A stretch of DNA of 64,000 nt from Betaproteobacteria bacterium HGW-Betaproteobacteria-6 (GCA_002842145.1 PHCF01000004.1:1-64000); one strand, 5' to 3'; numbered from the stretch's first letter, positions 41,162 to 51,307 are shown. Program-made: numbers and translations. Notes: generated from the letters alone by a model not told the origin.

Positions 41162-43297
41162 TCATTGGGAGACCCGTGTGAACCACACGGCCCCCATTGC
41201 AGCAGCCTGGTAGCGCCAGCCCGGCTCAACCAAGTAGGTAGTAGCCTTGGTTACGACAACGGCTGGCCCCTCAATCAACGTTCCAGGCAGCAGGGCCGCT
41301 TCGTCGTAAATCGGGGTATGAATAGGTTCGGCATACCCGACGTAATGGCAAGCCCGCTGGCCGACAGGTGCCGGAGGAGGCAAATGGTCACTGCTTGGCA
41401 CCAGATTCTGAAATGCGATACCAGGCTGATTCACAAATGAACAAACTCGGATGGTATTGATTCGAACACCAGCCTCAGTTGCTTGACTGCCTTCGCCAAA
41501 GCGTTCTCCATAGCGCTTATCAAACTGATCGATGAGCTTCAAGACATCATGCTGCCCGGCTAGGCGATGAAGATCCGTTACCACTGCTGTCTGGACGCGC
41601 TGATTGCCATAACGCATATCCAGTTCAAGACGATAGGAAATATCCTCTGGGGCAAAACCTTGGCGGACCAGATCCTCTCGGCCACGACGTTCGAGCTCTT
41701 CGACATTTCGGTTGAACCCGTCGTAGTCGTTAAAGAAACTCTTCATGTTCGCGTTGAACAATACCGTCCAAGTGTTCATTTCATGGAGGTGCATCTGCGC
41801 CGTGCTTCCTGCCCCAACTGCCGAAAAAACGGACGAGAAGGGTGGCGCAAGAATCTTTCTTGCACCCAAGGCGTTTGCGATACCGCACGCGTGCAGCGGG
41901 CCATTCCCGCCATAGGCCAGAACGGTAAAGTCTTCGGGTTCATAGCCACGAGTGCGCAATTCTGTGGCAATACCATTGGCCATCTGACCATCAACCGTCC
42001 GCTTGATCAGCTTGGCAGCCTCAAGGACTTCCATATCAAGATCGTCGCACAGGCTTTCTTCAATCGCATTCTTTGCCCGGCGGGGATTGAGTTTGATATG
42101 ACCACCAGCGTAGTTCTGAGGATCGAGATAACCGAGAATAAGGTCAGCATCAGTCACCGTAGGCTCGAGGCCACCACGGTCATAACAGGCCGGCCCCGGG
42201 TCGGAACCCGCACTACGAGGACCAACCGCGATGGTCTGGTATACCGGGTCATAAGTGCAGATGGACCCCCCGCCTGCACCGAGCGTGACCAAGTGCACCA
42301 TCGGTACGCTAACCATCCAGCGCTCAATTACTGGGTTGAAGTCGTAATGCTTCACCCCGCCCTCTGCAACCAGACCGATATCGAAGCTTGTCCCCCCCAT
42401 GTCTGTGGCGACAACATTTCCCAACCCGGTAGATGCTGCCAAGTGCTCACAAGCCGCGATCCCCGAAACAGGCCCCGAATGAACCGTCTGCAGTGCATCC
42501 GTCGAATTCAACTGAGCCATGCCGCCGGAGTTGTGATTCACAAGCATCGGCTTGTCATAACCCGAAGCACGGAGATTGAGTTCCAAGGTTCCCAACCCGT
42601 GATACATCACCTGATGAAGAAAACCGTCCATGATGGTCGACATAGCCCGGACATACTCACCCTTACGACCAACAATCTGATGAGACAAGAGCATGGGAAT
42701 TGCACCCAGCATGTGCCCAGGATACTCATCCAAAAAGATTTCACGGATTCGAAGTTCGTGCTCGGGATTTACAACGCTGTTCGCCAGAACAACGACAAGG
42801 ACTTCGGCACCCTTGTCCACGAGTTCTCGAATTTTGCTGCGCAAGTCCTCTTCGTCCAGAACAAGAACCACGTCACCTTCATAGTCAACGCGCTCTCGTA
42901 CCTCTTTAATCATCGGAATCGGAACGATGGGGTCTGGACGCTTTGCATTTGGCACGTCCAATTGCTGCTTTTGATCCAGACCCGCTCCGTAACCTCTTGC
43001 CCGAGCAAGAGGAACCGAACTACGGAAGCCCATCGTAGTCAGGAGACCCAAGCGCGGGCCTTTTCGCTCGATCAGTGCATTTGTACCAAGCGTCGTTGCG
43101 TAGCGTACGGAATCTACCTGGGACAGCAACTCAGGTACCGTAACATCCAATTCAGCGCATGCATTTGCCAGCGCCTCATTAAACCCCAGCGCGAGGTTTT
43201 GATGAGTTGTTAGTGCTTTGCTTTGGAGGTATTTACCACCCCAAGCCACGAAACAGTCGGTGAATGTCCCACCGATATCAACGGATACCCGCTTCAT
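41162..43297 (-). CDS. Hydantoinase A/oxoprolinase family; ketone carboxylase HyuA-type subunit (larger)
   Basis: VDIGGTFTDCFV, TTLGTNALIERKGPRLGLLTTMGF, DMGGTSFDIGLV; start at MKRVSVDIGG. Confidence 0.85.
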   Translation of the reverse strand: MKRVSVDIGGTFTDCFVAWGGKYLQSKALTTHQNLALGFNEALANACAELDVTVPELLSQVDSVRYATTLGTNALIERKGPRLGLLTTMGFRSSVPLARARGYGAGLDQKQQLDVPNAKRPDPIVPIPMIKEVRERVDYEGDVVLVLDEEDLRSKIRELVDKGAEVLVVVLANSVVNPEHELRIREIFLDEYPGHMLGAIPMLLSHQIVGRKGEYVRAMSTIMDGFLHQVMYHGLGTLELNLRASGYDKPMLVNHNSGGMAQLNSTDALQTVHSGPVSGIAACEHLAASTGLGNVVATDMGGTSFDIGLVAEGGVKHYDFNPVIERWMVSVPMVHLVTLGAGGGSICTYDPVYQTIAVGPRSAGSDPGPACYDRGGLEPTVTDADLILGYLDPQNYAGGHIKLNPRRAKNAIEESLCDDLDMEVLEAAKLIKRTVDGQMANGIATELRTRGYEPEDFTVLAYGGNGPLHACGIANALGARKILAPPFSSVFSAVGAGSTAQMHLHEMNTWTVLFNANMKSFFNDYDGFNRNVEELERRGREDLVRQGFAPEDISYRLELDMRYGNQRVQTAVVTDLHRLAGQHDVLKLIDQFDKRYGERFGEGSQATEAGVRINTIRVCSFVNQPGIAFQNLVPSSDHLPPPAPVGQRACHYVGYAEPIHTPIYDEAALLPGTLIEGPAVVVTKATTYLVEPGWRYQAAAMGAVWFTRVSQ

Positions 43298-43314
43298 TTT
43301 TCCTGATCCCCTGA

Positions 43315-43728
43315 TTAATGGTTGTGACCGCAATGCCCGTGCGCCTTGCGCTTGGGAGGAGCATTGCCGATGGGCGCCTCAAGCACTTCTTCCCTATCCT
43401 TCCATTGCTCTTTTAGCGCATCGATATCAAGTTCAATGTCATGGAGCGGCGGATGACCAGGCGGCAGATATTCGGTTTCCATCATGGTTCCGCACTTGGG
43501 ACAGTAGTACTCAAGAATCCGGCACCAATCCGGGTTCGGCGAATAGTTCCGGGGGTACTTGCTCGGGTCCAATAGGGGCTTATGGATTTCACGCGGATCA
43601 CGGTTGTATACGAGCAGTCCGCGCTTATAGCTTTCACGAGCAGAGACGAGTTCGGTGCCACAATGTCGGCACTCATAGAGCTCGGTATCTAGATCGATCC
43701 GAAGGTTCTCTGTGACAAGGACTTTCAT
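43315..43728 (-). CDS. Acetone/acetophenone carboxylase gamma-type small subunit, two CxxC motifs
   Basis: ECRHCGTELVSARESYKRGLLVYNRDPREIHKPLLD...YYCPKCGTMMETEYLPPGHPPLHDIELDID; between the two HyuA genes. Confidence 0.8.
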   Translation of the reverse strand: MKVLVTENLRIDLDTELYECRHCGTELVSARESYKRGLLVYNRDPREIHKPLLDPSKYPRNYSPNPDWCRILEYYCPKCGTMMETEYLPPGHPPLHDIELDIDALKEQWKDREEVLEAPIGNAPPKRKAHGHCGHNH

Positions 43729-43763
43729 AATTTGCCTCGAAGGTATTGTGTTTATTGCAAGGA

Positions 43764-45686
43764 TTAGATGCGGGTCAACAAGATGTCGCCCGAGTCGCTA
43801 AACTCGAATTGCCATCCTTTGTCGATGCGGCTGGTGTAGTACGCTTCCTCAAGCACACATGGCCCTGATGCAACAGCCCCACTAGGTTGTTCTTCAGCCC
43901 GATAGAGAGAGACATCTTCAAACGCTGTGCCGTGCAGGATTTTCCGGACCTTGTCGCTCAAGGCGTTGGTCGAGGCACCCCCAAAGCTTCCGCGCAAAGT
44001 TGGTCGAGAGATCGGTTTGATCACCGACAAGGCCACGGATAACGTAGCACCAACGGGAATATTGCTTGGCAGCTTTACGCCATCCAAAACCACAGTTTGG
44101 TCGCCTTCGTTGCTTGAAATCTGGAGCACTCTACTCAGGACGCACTCATTGAGATCGAAGCCTTCGGCAAACATGCCTCGCCGACCACGTTCCATGAGGT
44201 CATTGAGCGACGCATCCAATGCGTCCGGAGTCGCCGACGCGAGTGGTGCCTCATAACGGTGACCAATATCAGAGAAGCCAACACCGAATGCCGAGAAAAC
44301 AGCAGCCAGCCCAGGAATCAAAACACGCGATATGCCAGCCGCTTCTGCTACAGCGCAGACAGCAAATGGCCCCGCACCACCAAACGCAGCAAGCGTGGTA
44401 TCCGAGGTAATCTCAGTGAACGCTTTAAGACTAAGCGCGATCTTCTCGACCCATGCTCGCTCCATTGCCACCACCGCATCGTCCTGAGATATCCCGAGAG
44501 GCTCAGCAACGCTCTTAGCGATAGCCGTCGCTGCACGATCCCGATCGATCCGCATTTCGCCACCAAAATACGAGGCGGGATCAAGCAGACCGCTCAGCAG
44601 GAAAGCATCTGTAATAGTCGCTTCCTTGCCACCAAGACCGAAGCATGCCGGGCCAGGTGCGCTACCCACACTCTCTGGGCCAACCTTAATCTTGCCGGCC
44701 TCCGCCTTAATGATCGAACTACCACCAACACCTACGCTGACCACGTCACATAGCGGGAAAGAAACTTCAACTCCCTCGACCCGACCACGTGCATCAGTAC
44801 GTACCAAGCCGCGCCTGACCTCGCCAATATCGGTGGTTGTGCCACCGATATCCATCATCAACAGGTGCTCAAAATTGTAGTGTGCTGCGATCGCCTTGGT
44901 ACCTTCCATCCCACCCCGCGGCCCCGAACTGTAGGTTTTGAGGGCGATAGTCTTCGCCACACGCGCCGACTCACCGTCATTGCGGAAGATCAACAAAGGA
45001 TTTTTTACCCTGTAAGCCCGCAATTTATGTTCGGCGTTATAGAGAAAGCGTTCCATTGCAGGGTGCAGGAAGGAATTAAAAAGTGCCGTCCAGACTCGTC
45101 GTGTGTCATCCTCATCCTCAACCACTTCATGAGAGTAAAGAATTGGCACCGCACCAAGCAGGTGTTGCGGAAATTTGCGGATCAGAACTGCTTTAGTACG
45201 CAACTCATGGAGTCTTCGCTCAGCACCACCGTAAGCGACAACAATTCGGCTGGCACCTGACGATGCAAGCTGACCTACAGCCTTGACCGCAGCGACCTCA
45301 AAGGCATCGCCATCAAGACCCATATCGAGTTCCGCAACCCGATCACCGACAAGCGCATCAAACAGCCCTTCGTCGCCGCCCTCCTGCCGGATCTTGAATG
45401 CTGTCAGGCTACCGGAAACAATCAGCCCCAGCCGAGGACCTTTCCGCTCCACGAGGGCGTTAGTGCCCTGCGTCGTCGAATAGCGAATGTGGTCTGTGGA
45501 CAAAAGCAGCGACGGCAAATCCTCCTTGCCATAAATGGCTTTGGATGCCTTTGCCAGCCCATCAATGAAACACCGTGACAGGTCATGCGGCGTTGTAAGC
45601 GTCTTGACTCGATGCACGTTAACACCATCAACAATACAGATATCGGTCAAAGTTCCACCGTTATCGATGTTTATTAGTTTCCCCAT
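43764..45686 (-). CDS. Hydantoinase A/oxoprolinase family; second ketone carboxylase HyuA-type subunit (smaller)
   Basis: INIDNGGTLTDICIVDG, TQGTNALVERKGPRLGLIVSG, DIGGTTTDIGEV; start at MGKLINID. Confidence 0.83.
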   Translation of the reverse strand: MGKLINIDNGGTLTDICIVDGVNVHRVKTLTTPHDLSRCFIDGLAKASKAIYGKEDLPSLLLSTDHIRYSTTQGTNALVERKGPRLGLIVSGSLTAFKIRQEGGDEGLFDALVGDRVAELDMGLDGDAFEVAAVKAVGQLASSGASRIVVAYGGAERRLHELRTKAVLIRKFPQHLLGAVPILYSHEVVEDEDDTRRVWTALFNSFLHPAMERFLYNAEHKLRAYRVKNPLLIFRNDGESARVAKTIALKTYSSGPRGGMEGTKAIAAHYNFEHLLMMDIGGTTTDIGEVRRGLVRTDARGRVEGVEVSFPLCDVVSVGVGGSSIIKAEAGKIKVGPESVGSAPGPACFGLGGKEATITDAFLLSGLLDPASYFGGEMRIDRDRAATAIAKSVAEPLGISQDDAVVAMERAWVEKIALSLKAFTEITSDTTLAAFGGAGPFAVCAVAEAAGISRVLIPGLAAVFSAFGVGFSDIGHRYEAPLASATPDALDASLNDLMERGRRGMFAEGFDLNECVLSRVLQISSNEGDQTVVLDGVKLPSNIPVGATLSVALSVIKPISRPTLRGSFGGASTNALSDKVRKILHGTAFEDVSLYRAEEQPSGAVASGPCVLEEAYYTSRIDKGWQFEFSDSGDILLTRI

Positions 45687-45756
45687 AGTCTTTTCCTCTA
45701 TACCCATTGCTAACCGGAGTGAGACTGCATAGTTACAGCGTCAACAAGCCCGGTCC

Positions 45757-45776
45757 CTACCCCGGAGTGTAGTTTT
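45757..45776. promoter_or_regulatory. Candidate regulatory element CTACCCCGGAGTGTAGTTTT (carboxylase/regulator divergent region)
   Basis: 17/20 match to 30521-30540; lies between divergent carboxylase operon and LuxR gene. Confidence 0.5.
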
Positions 45777-45777
45777 C

Positions 45778-45811
45778 ATGGTGCATTGCACCATTTATGC
45801 AATTAATTGCA
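45778..45811. promoter_or_regulatory. Two palindromes ATGGTGCA-T-TGCACCAT and TGCAATTAATTGCA
   Basis: Perfect inverted repeats at 45778-45794 and 45798-45811. Confidence 0.55.
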
Positions 45812-45973
45812 CCTATCGAAACTCCGCCAAATGAACGCCACAAAGGCCAAGCTCATTTCAGCTTTCCTGAGCACGAAGGCTGGTTCAACGAAGACCATTC
45901 ACATACTCCATTCGGGATCTGCTATCTCCTCTTGCCAATTACCTGATGATGGAACTAGGATGGTCGTCAAACG

Positions 45974-48714
45974 GTGATCACAGGGGGCCAACTAAGCCCC
46001 AATCAGCGAAGGAATTGCGTATCTATTGCAAGCCTTCGTGAAGAAAAAGCAGGTCAGGCGCACCAAAACGCTGTCGAACGAACTGAGTTGCTTGAGCATA
46101 TTTTCAGTTCGAGTTCTCGAATCGTGGTTTTTCAGGGTCCCGCCGGTCACGGCAAAACAAGCCTGATGCTCCAGGCAGAAGCGGCCTGCAGTGCCAACCA
46201 GATGCTCACGGGTTGGCTCTCCCTGAACGGCTCAGATAACGACCTTCACCGTTTTTTTCAGAATTTCCAAGGCATCCTCAAGAAGCTAAGCGCTGAAGCC
46301 AAGGCATCGGAAAACGACAGTTATGAGCTTGATGAAGGAGTAATTACTTCGACCAGCGATTGGGTATTGAGTCAGCTTCTGAGTCTGGGTCGAGAGGTTG
46401 CAATTTTCCTCGACGATCTTCACGATATTAGCGGACGTGCGACGCTGAGTTTTCTGCGAGAATTGCTTGCGAATTCGCCGAGTCGAATTCGCTGGTTTCT
46501 GGCAAGTCGGGTCGTACCTGAAGTTGGCCTACCGCGCCTTGTCGTTGGTGATCAAGCTCTTCTGATTCACCCCTCAGATCTACGCTTCACTCGGGGAGAA
46601 TTGCAGCGCTTTTTTTCCCGGGATTGCTCCCCTGCGTTGAGCGATCCGGAACTTGATGTCGTTTTCGCGGCAACAGAGGGATGGCCTGCAGCGGCACAAT
46701 TGTATCGACTCGCTTTGCGCTCCCCACCGATTCGCCATTCTCTGCTATCTGGAAAAGCCACTCATTTGCGCGAGATGTCAGGTTACTTGGCAGACAATGT
46801 CTTGGGTCAGCAGGAACCTCGAATTCAGGAGTTCCTCCTGAAAACGTCAATACTCGAACGCCTCTCACCATCGCAATGTAACGCATTACTAGGAAGAAAC
46901 GACTCCGCCAAGATTCTTGAAGAGCTTGAGCACCTCGGGCTTTTTGTACGCCGGCTGGAGTCGCAAGACAACTGGTTCACTTATCACGCTTTGTTCTCGA
47001 AATTTCTGCAAGAGCATTTGGAAGCCACGCAAAAATGGGCGGTGGTTGAACTACATCTTCGCGCTGCCGAATGGTACCGGGAGCATCGCTATTTTGAAGA
47101 GGCTATGCATCACCTATTGCGGGCGGGTGACTACTCCTCGGCCTGCCTACTATTTGATGAATGGGCTGATGCACTTATTCCCGATGGCTATCTGGCGACC
47201 GTCGATCACTGGTCAGCCCAAATTCCCATAGAGGAACTCTCCAAGTTTCCGAGCCTAGTTGCAAAAATTGTATGGGCACTCCTCTTTCTCAGCCGGCATC
47301 ACAAGCTTGAGCCCTTGCTGCCCATCGTCAGAGCGAATCTCGAAAACCATTGCTAGCAATTCTCGAAGACAATTTAGCCGATTCGATGAAATATGCCGAG
47401 TCCATAGACACGCACATTCAGACCGATCAGCGCTTTCGTATCTTCGGCCTCAGTGCGATATCTAACGCCCGGGGTTACGTTGCCATGAGCAATGGAAACT
47501 TCGACGCTGCCTTGGAAATACTATCGCACGGTCGAGCGCTGAGTGAGCGAGCTAATGCTACGTTTACTCTTGCCTACTCCACCGCAAAAATCGGGATCAT
47601 ATTATTTGCCCAAGGTCACCTTCCGGAGGCGTTGGTGCAATTTCGCTCTGCGATGTCGGATTCGCGGATGCTCCTTGCTGAATCCGTATCGAAAACTTGT
47701 CTGGCTTGTGGACTGATCATGTCTCTCTACGAAGTCAACGATATGGATAGTGCGCTGGAGCAGTTTCACCAATCTCGCGAAATGATCGAAGAAGCCGGAC
47801 TCCACGATTATCTAATAATTTGCTATCGCGCAATTGCACGCATCCACGATCAAAATGGGCGCCCAGAAGAAGCCCTCAAAATATTGGAAGCAGTAGAGCG
47901 TCGTGCCTATGCGCGACAATGGCCAAGGGTCGTTGAACTCATTAACTGGGAAAGGGTACGCCGCGAGTTAATAGCAGGATGCCTCGATCGAGCAGAGACA
48001 ATCGCCAACCGAATGTCTGAAACCAACATTCACGATAACGATGATTGGATTCGTTTCTCGGAAGAGGCAGAAGACTCGATTATAGGACGGATTCGTTTGT
48101 CCATTCACGCGGGACGCTATGCCCAGGCCATTGACTCCATCCAGCGTCCATTGCGTTCTGCATCCGTACATAGACGGGTATTCCGGCAGATCAAATTGCA
48201 TCTGCTCGCCGCTCTTGCCTGGCATGGTCGTGGAGACGACAAACAGGCTCAACGTAGTCTGTATCATGCAATAGAGCTAGCCGCACCAGGATGTTATTTG
48301 CGCTCATTCCTCGATGAAGGACCGACGCTTATCCAACTGGTACAGAGAAATTTGCGCCTACAGTCAGCAGTACCGACCTCAGCACTGAATCAACAATCAC
48401 TCAGCTTTCTGAAAAAAGTTATTGAAATAGCGGCTGTCAAATCACCTGAAGCAAGTTATGTAGTTTCTGAGCCAAATGCTAGAACTGAATGGCCCTTACT
48501 CCCCAAATCCGTACCCCAGCCATTGACAAAAAAAGAGACCAAAATTTTGAGCATGCTCATTGCTTATATGTCAAATGAACAAATCGCAGATTCTTTATTC
48601 GTCAGCCGTGATACCGTCAAATACCATGTCAAGAATATTTATGGAAAACTGGGAGTAAAAAATCGCCTGGAGGCAATCAGGGCAGCGATAGGACTTGGAC
48701 TTGGAACCAATTAA
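45974..48714 (+). pseudogene. MalT/LAL-type LuxR family ATP-binding regulator, split into two ORFs (45974-47356, 47350-48714)
   Basis: P-loop GPAGHGKTS in ORF1, TPR-like middle, C-terminal LuxR HTH LTKKETKILSMLIAYMSNEQIADSLFVSRDTVKYHVKNIYGKLGVKNRLEAIRAA in ORF2; reading frame changes within 47311-47356. Confidence 0.75.
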
Positions 48715-49310
48715 CCCGCGTGGGGTACCAAGCACAAATTACCATCGTGACTATCGGCGCAGTCATATTGACAGATATTCTCTCTCAGATCGGGGAAGTA
48801 GAAATACAGGACATCCATCAGAAAAAGGATGTTGGCTTGTCCGTAAAAACTGATTTGCTTATCCATCTCTAAGGCAAATTAGGCACGGCCGGATGGAGAA
48901 CTGCCTTGCGATCTAGCCATATTTTTCCAAACAATATCGTCCTTGATAGCTTTCCGTTAACTCGATAAACGGGGGCTTTTCTATGCCCTCTTCCAGCCAT
49001 CCTCATGGAGATGCAGCCAAAACTTCCCGGCGCTTGCGGGTGGCAAACCTAATTCCGGCCTTGAGACACGCAACGGCTCACTTGCTACTACTAGTTCTTC
49101 TTCGAGAAATGCTTCAACCACGTCTAACAACTACCAAATACCGAGCCAACAACTTTCATCGGTTAGATAAAAACGAAAAAACCACAAACGTCTTCTATGG
49201 CTGGCGATTGAGGGTGGCAAACGAGGTGCAAATCAAAGACAAAGACCAATCTAGGCAATTTTTGCAAACAAAATTGTTACTTTGCAACAAACGCTTTGGC
49301 ATAGTCGGAA

Positions 49311-49370
49311 TGTCTCCATCACTCCTTATCCGGATTGGACTTGAGCCCGCCTTAAAGCGGGCTCTTTTTT
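49311..49370 (+). ncRNA. Putative sRNA 1 ending in a Rho-independent terminator
   Basis: CTTTGGCATAGT promoter-like box then TCTCC...CGGATTGGACTTGAGCCCGC-CTTAAA-GCGGGCTCTTTTTT; resembles 51554-51616. Confidence 0.5.
49343..49370 (+). terminator. Rho-independent terminator
   Basis: GAGCCCGC-CTTAAA-GCGGGCTC-TTTTTT. Confidence 0.85.
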
Positions 49371-49639
49371 CGATGATTCCAGCAAGATATGTTAGAGCAC
49401 GTATTCCCAACCTCAAGTTGCAGATCAATTGTCTGCATGGCCTTGAAAAATTCACAAAGACCAACCGCATTTCGTCACAGTATGCATCAATTGCAGCCCA
49501 TATTTCTGTCCCACAAATAATCATCCTATTGCGACTTGCACAAGTAATATGAAAACAAGAACAAGATTTGTATCTATTTAACGAGATTTTTCCGTCCGGC
49601 ATACATTCGCAACAAACAATTACATTTATGGAGATCAAG

Positions 49640-51307
49640 ATGTCCAACCCCCTACTCGAGAAGCACCGCGCCACGCTCGACGGCGCGCTCAACGCCATCC
49701 ATACCCGCGGCTACTGGTCGGCCTTCAATGAAATGCCGAGTCCCAAGGTCTATGGCGAAACGGCGCCGGATGATGGCAAGAAAGCCTACGAAGCCCACCT
49801 TGGCCAGCAGTTCGTCCTCGACCAGCCCGGCCAGAGTGGCTGGGTGGGCGGCGAGCAGTCGCCCTACGGTGTCGACCTCAACGTGCAATACCCGGTCTGC
49901 GACATCGAGGCCCTGATCGCCGCTGGCGAAAAGGCCATGGTTGGCTGGCAGGCCGCCGGCGCCGACGGCCGCACCGGCCTCTGCCTGGAAATCCTGAGCC
50001 GCCTGAACCAGCAGAGCTTCGAACTCGCCCACTCGGTCATGATGACCACCGGCCAGGGCTGGATGATGGCCTTCCAGGCCGGCGCCCCGCACGCCCAGGA
50101 TCGCGGCCTCGAAGCCGTTGCCTACGCCTACCGCGAGCAGAAGTTCGTGCCCCGCGAAGCGACCTGGGAAAAGCCGCAGGGCAAGAATCCGCCGCTGGTC
50201 ATGAAGAAGCACTTCCAGATCGTCGGCCGTGGCGTCGGCGTCGTCGTCGGCTGCGGCACTTTCCCGACCTGGAACACCTATCCCGGCCTGTTCGCCGCCC
50301 TGGCCACCGGCAACGCGGTGATCGCCAAGCCGCACAGCAACGCCATCCTGCCGGCCGCGATCACCGTCCGCACCATCCGCGCCGTGCTCGCCGAGAACGG
50401 CATTGACCCCAACCTGGTCAGCCTGTGCGTCACCGACCAGCGCGAAACGACGCAGAAGCTGGTCACCCACAAGGCCGTCAAGTCGGTCGACTTCACCGGT
50501 GGCAACGTCTTCGGCCAGTGGCTGATCGACAACTGCCGCCAGGCCCAGGTCTATGCCGAGCTGGCCGGCGTAAACAACATCGTCATTGACTCGACCGACA
50601 GCTATAAGAAGATGCTCGGCAACCTGGCCTTCACGCTGTCGCTCTACTCCGGCCAGATGTGCACGACCTCGCAGGCCATCCTGGTCCCGACTGGCGGCAT
50701 AGCCACCGACGAAGGACACAAGTCTTACGATGACGTCTGTACCGACCTGGCGATGGCCGTCACCGGCTTCCTGGCCAAGCCGGAAGTCGCCCATGCCGTG
50801 CTCGGCGCCATCCAGTCGGCCGATACTTTGAAGCGCATCGAGGAAGCCGGTTCGGGCAAGCTGGGCAAGGTCATCCTGGCCTCGACCAAGCTCGACAACC
50901 CGGAATTCCCGAAGGCCGAAGTCCGCACCCCGGTGCTTCTCGCCTGCGACGCCGACGATGAAGCCAAGTACATGGAAGAACGTTTCGGCCCAATCAGCTT
51001 CATCGTCAAGGTCGCCGACACCCGAGCCGCCATCGCCCTCTCCGAGCACATCATCAGCACCCACGGCGCGCTGACCGCCGGCGTCTATTCGACCAAGCCC
51101 GAAGTCATCGACGCGATGACCGCTGCCACCTGGCGTTCCAAAGTCGCGCTGTCAATCAACTTAGCCGAAGGCATCATCGTAAACCACTCGTCGGCTTACT
51201 CGGACTACCACGGCACCGGCGGCAACCCCTCGGCCAACGCCTCCTACGCCGACTCGGCCTTCGTCGCCAATCGTTTCCGGGTTGTCCAGCGACGCTATCA
51301 CGTCTGA
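49640..51307 (+). CDS. paaN: Aldehyde dehydrogenase, phenylacetic acid degradation protein PaaN type
   Basis: Aldehyde dehydrogenase fold with PaaN-type sequence (RGYWSAFNEMPSPKVYGETAPDDGKKAYEAHLG; YSGQMCTTSQAILVP catalytic Cys); alternative start ATG 49628. Confidence 0.8.
   Translation: MSNPLLEKHRATLDGALNAIHTRGYWSAFNEMPSPKVYGETAPDDGKKAYEAHLGQQFVLDQPGQSGWVGGEQSPYGVDLNVQYPVCDIEALIAAGEKAMVGWQAAGADGRTGLCLEILSRLNQQSFELAHSVMMTTGQGWMMAFQAGAPHAQDRGLEAVAYAYREQKFVPREATWEKPQGKNPPLVMKKHFQIVGRGVGVVVGCGTFPTWNTYPGLFAALATGNAVIAKPHSNAILPAAITVRTIRAVLAENGIDPNLVSLCVTDQRETTQKLVTHKAVKSVDFTGGNVFGQWLIDNCRQAQVYAELAGVNNIVIDSTDSYKKMLGNLAFTLSLYSGQMCTTSQAILVPTGGIATDEGHKSYDDVCTDLAMAVTGFLAKPEVAHAVLGAIQSADTLKRIEEAGSGKLGKVILASTKLDNPEFPKAEVRTPVLLACDADDEAKYMEERFGPISFIVKVADTRAAIALSEHIISTHGALTAGVYSTKPEVIDAMTAATWRSKVALSINLAEGIIVNHSSAYSDYHGTGGNPSANASYADSAFVANRFRVVQRRYHV

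Noticed and set aside
41567-43213. 548-aa plus-strand ORF over the HyuA-type gene
   Set aside because: Antisense to a well-supported HyuA family protein; no recognisable motif.
48983-49552. 189-aa ORF between the LuxR gene and paaN
   Set aside because: Atypical translation and overlaps the putative sRNA with its terminator; probably non-coding.
49652-51064. 470-aa minus-strand ORF over paaN
   Set aside because: Antisense shadow in GC-rich sequence.
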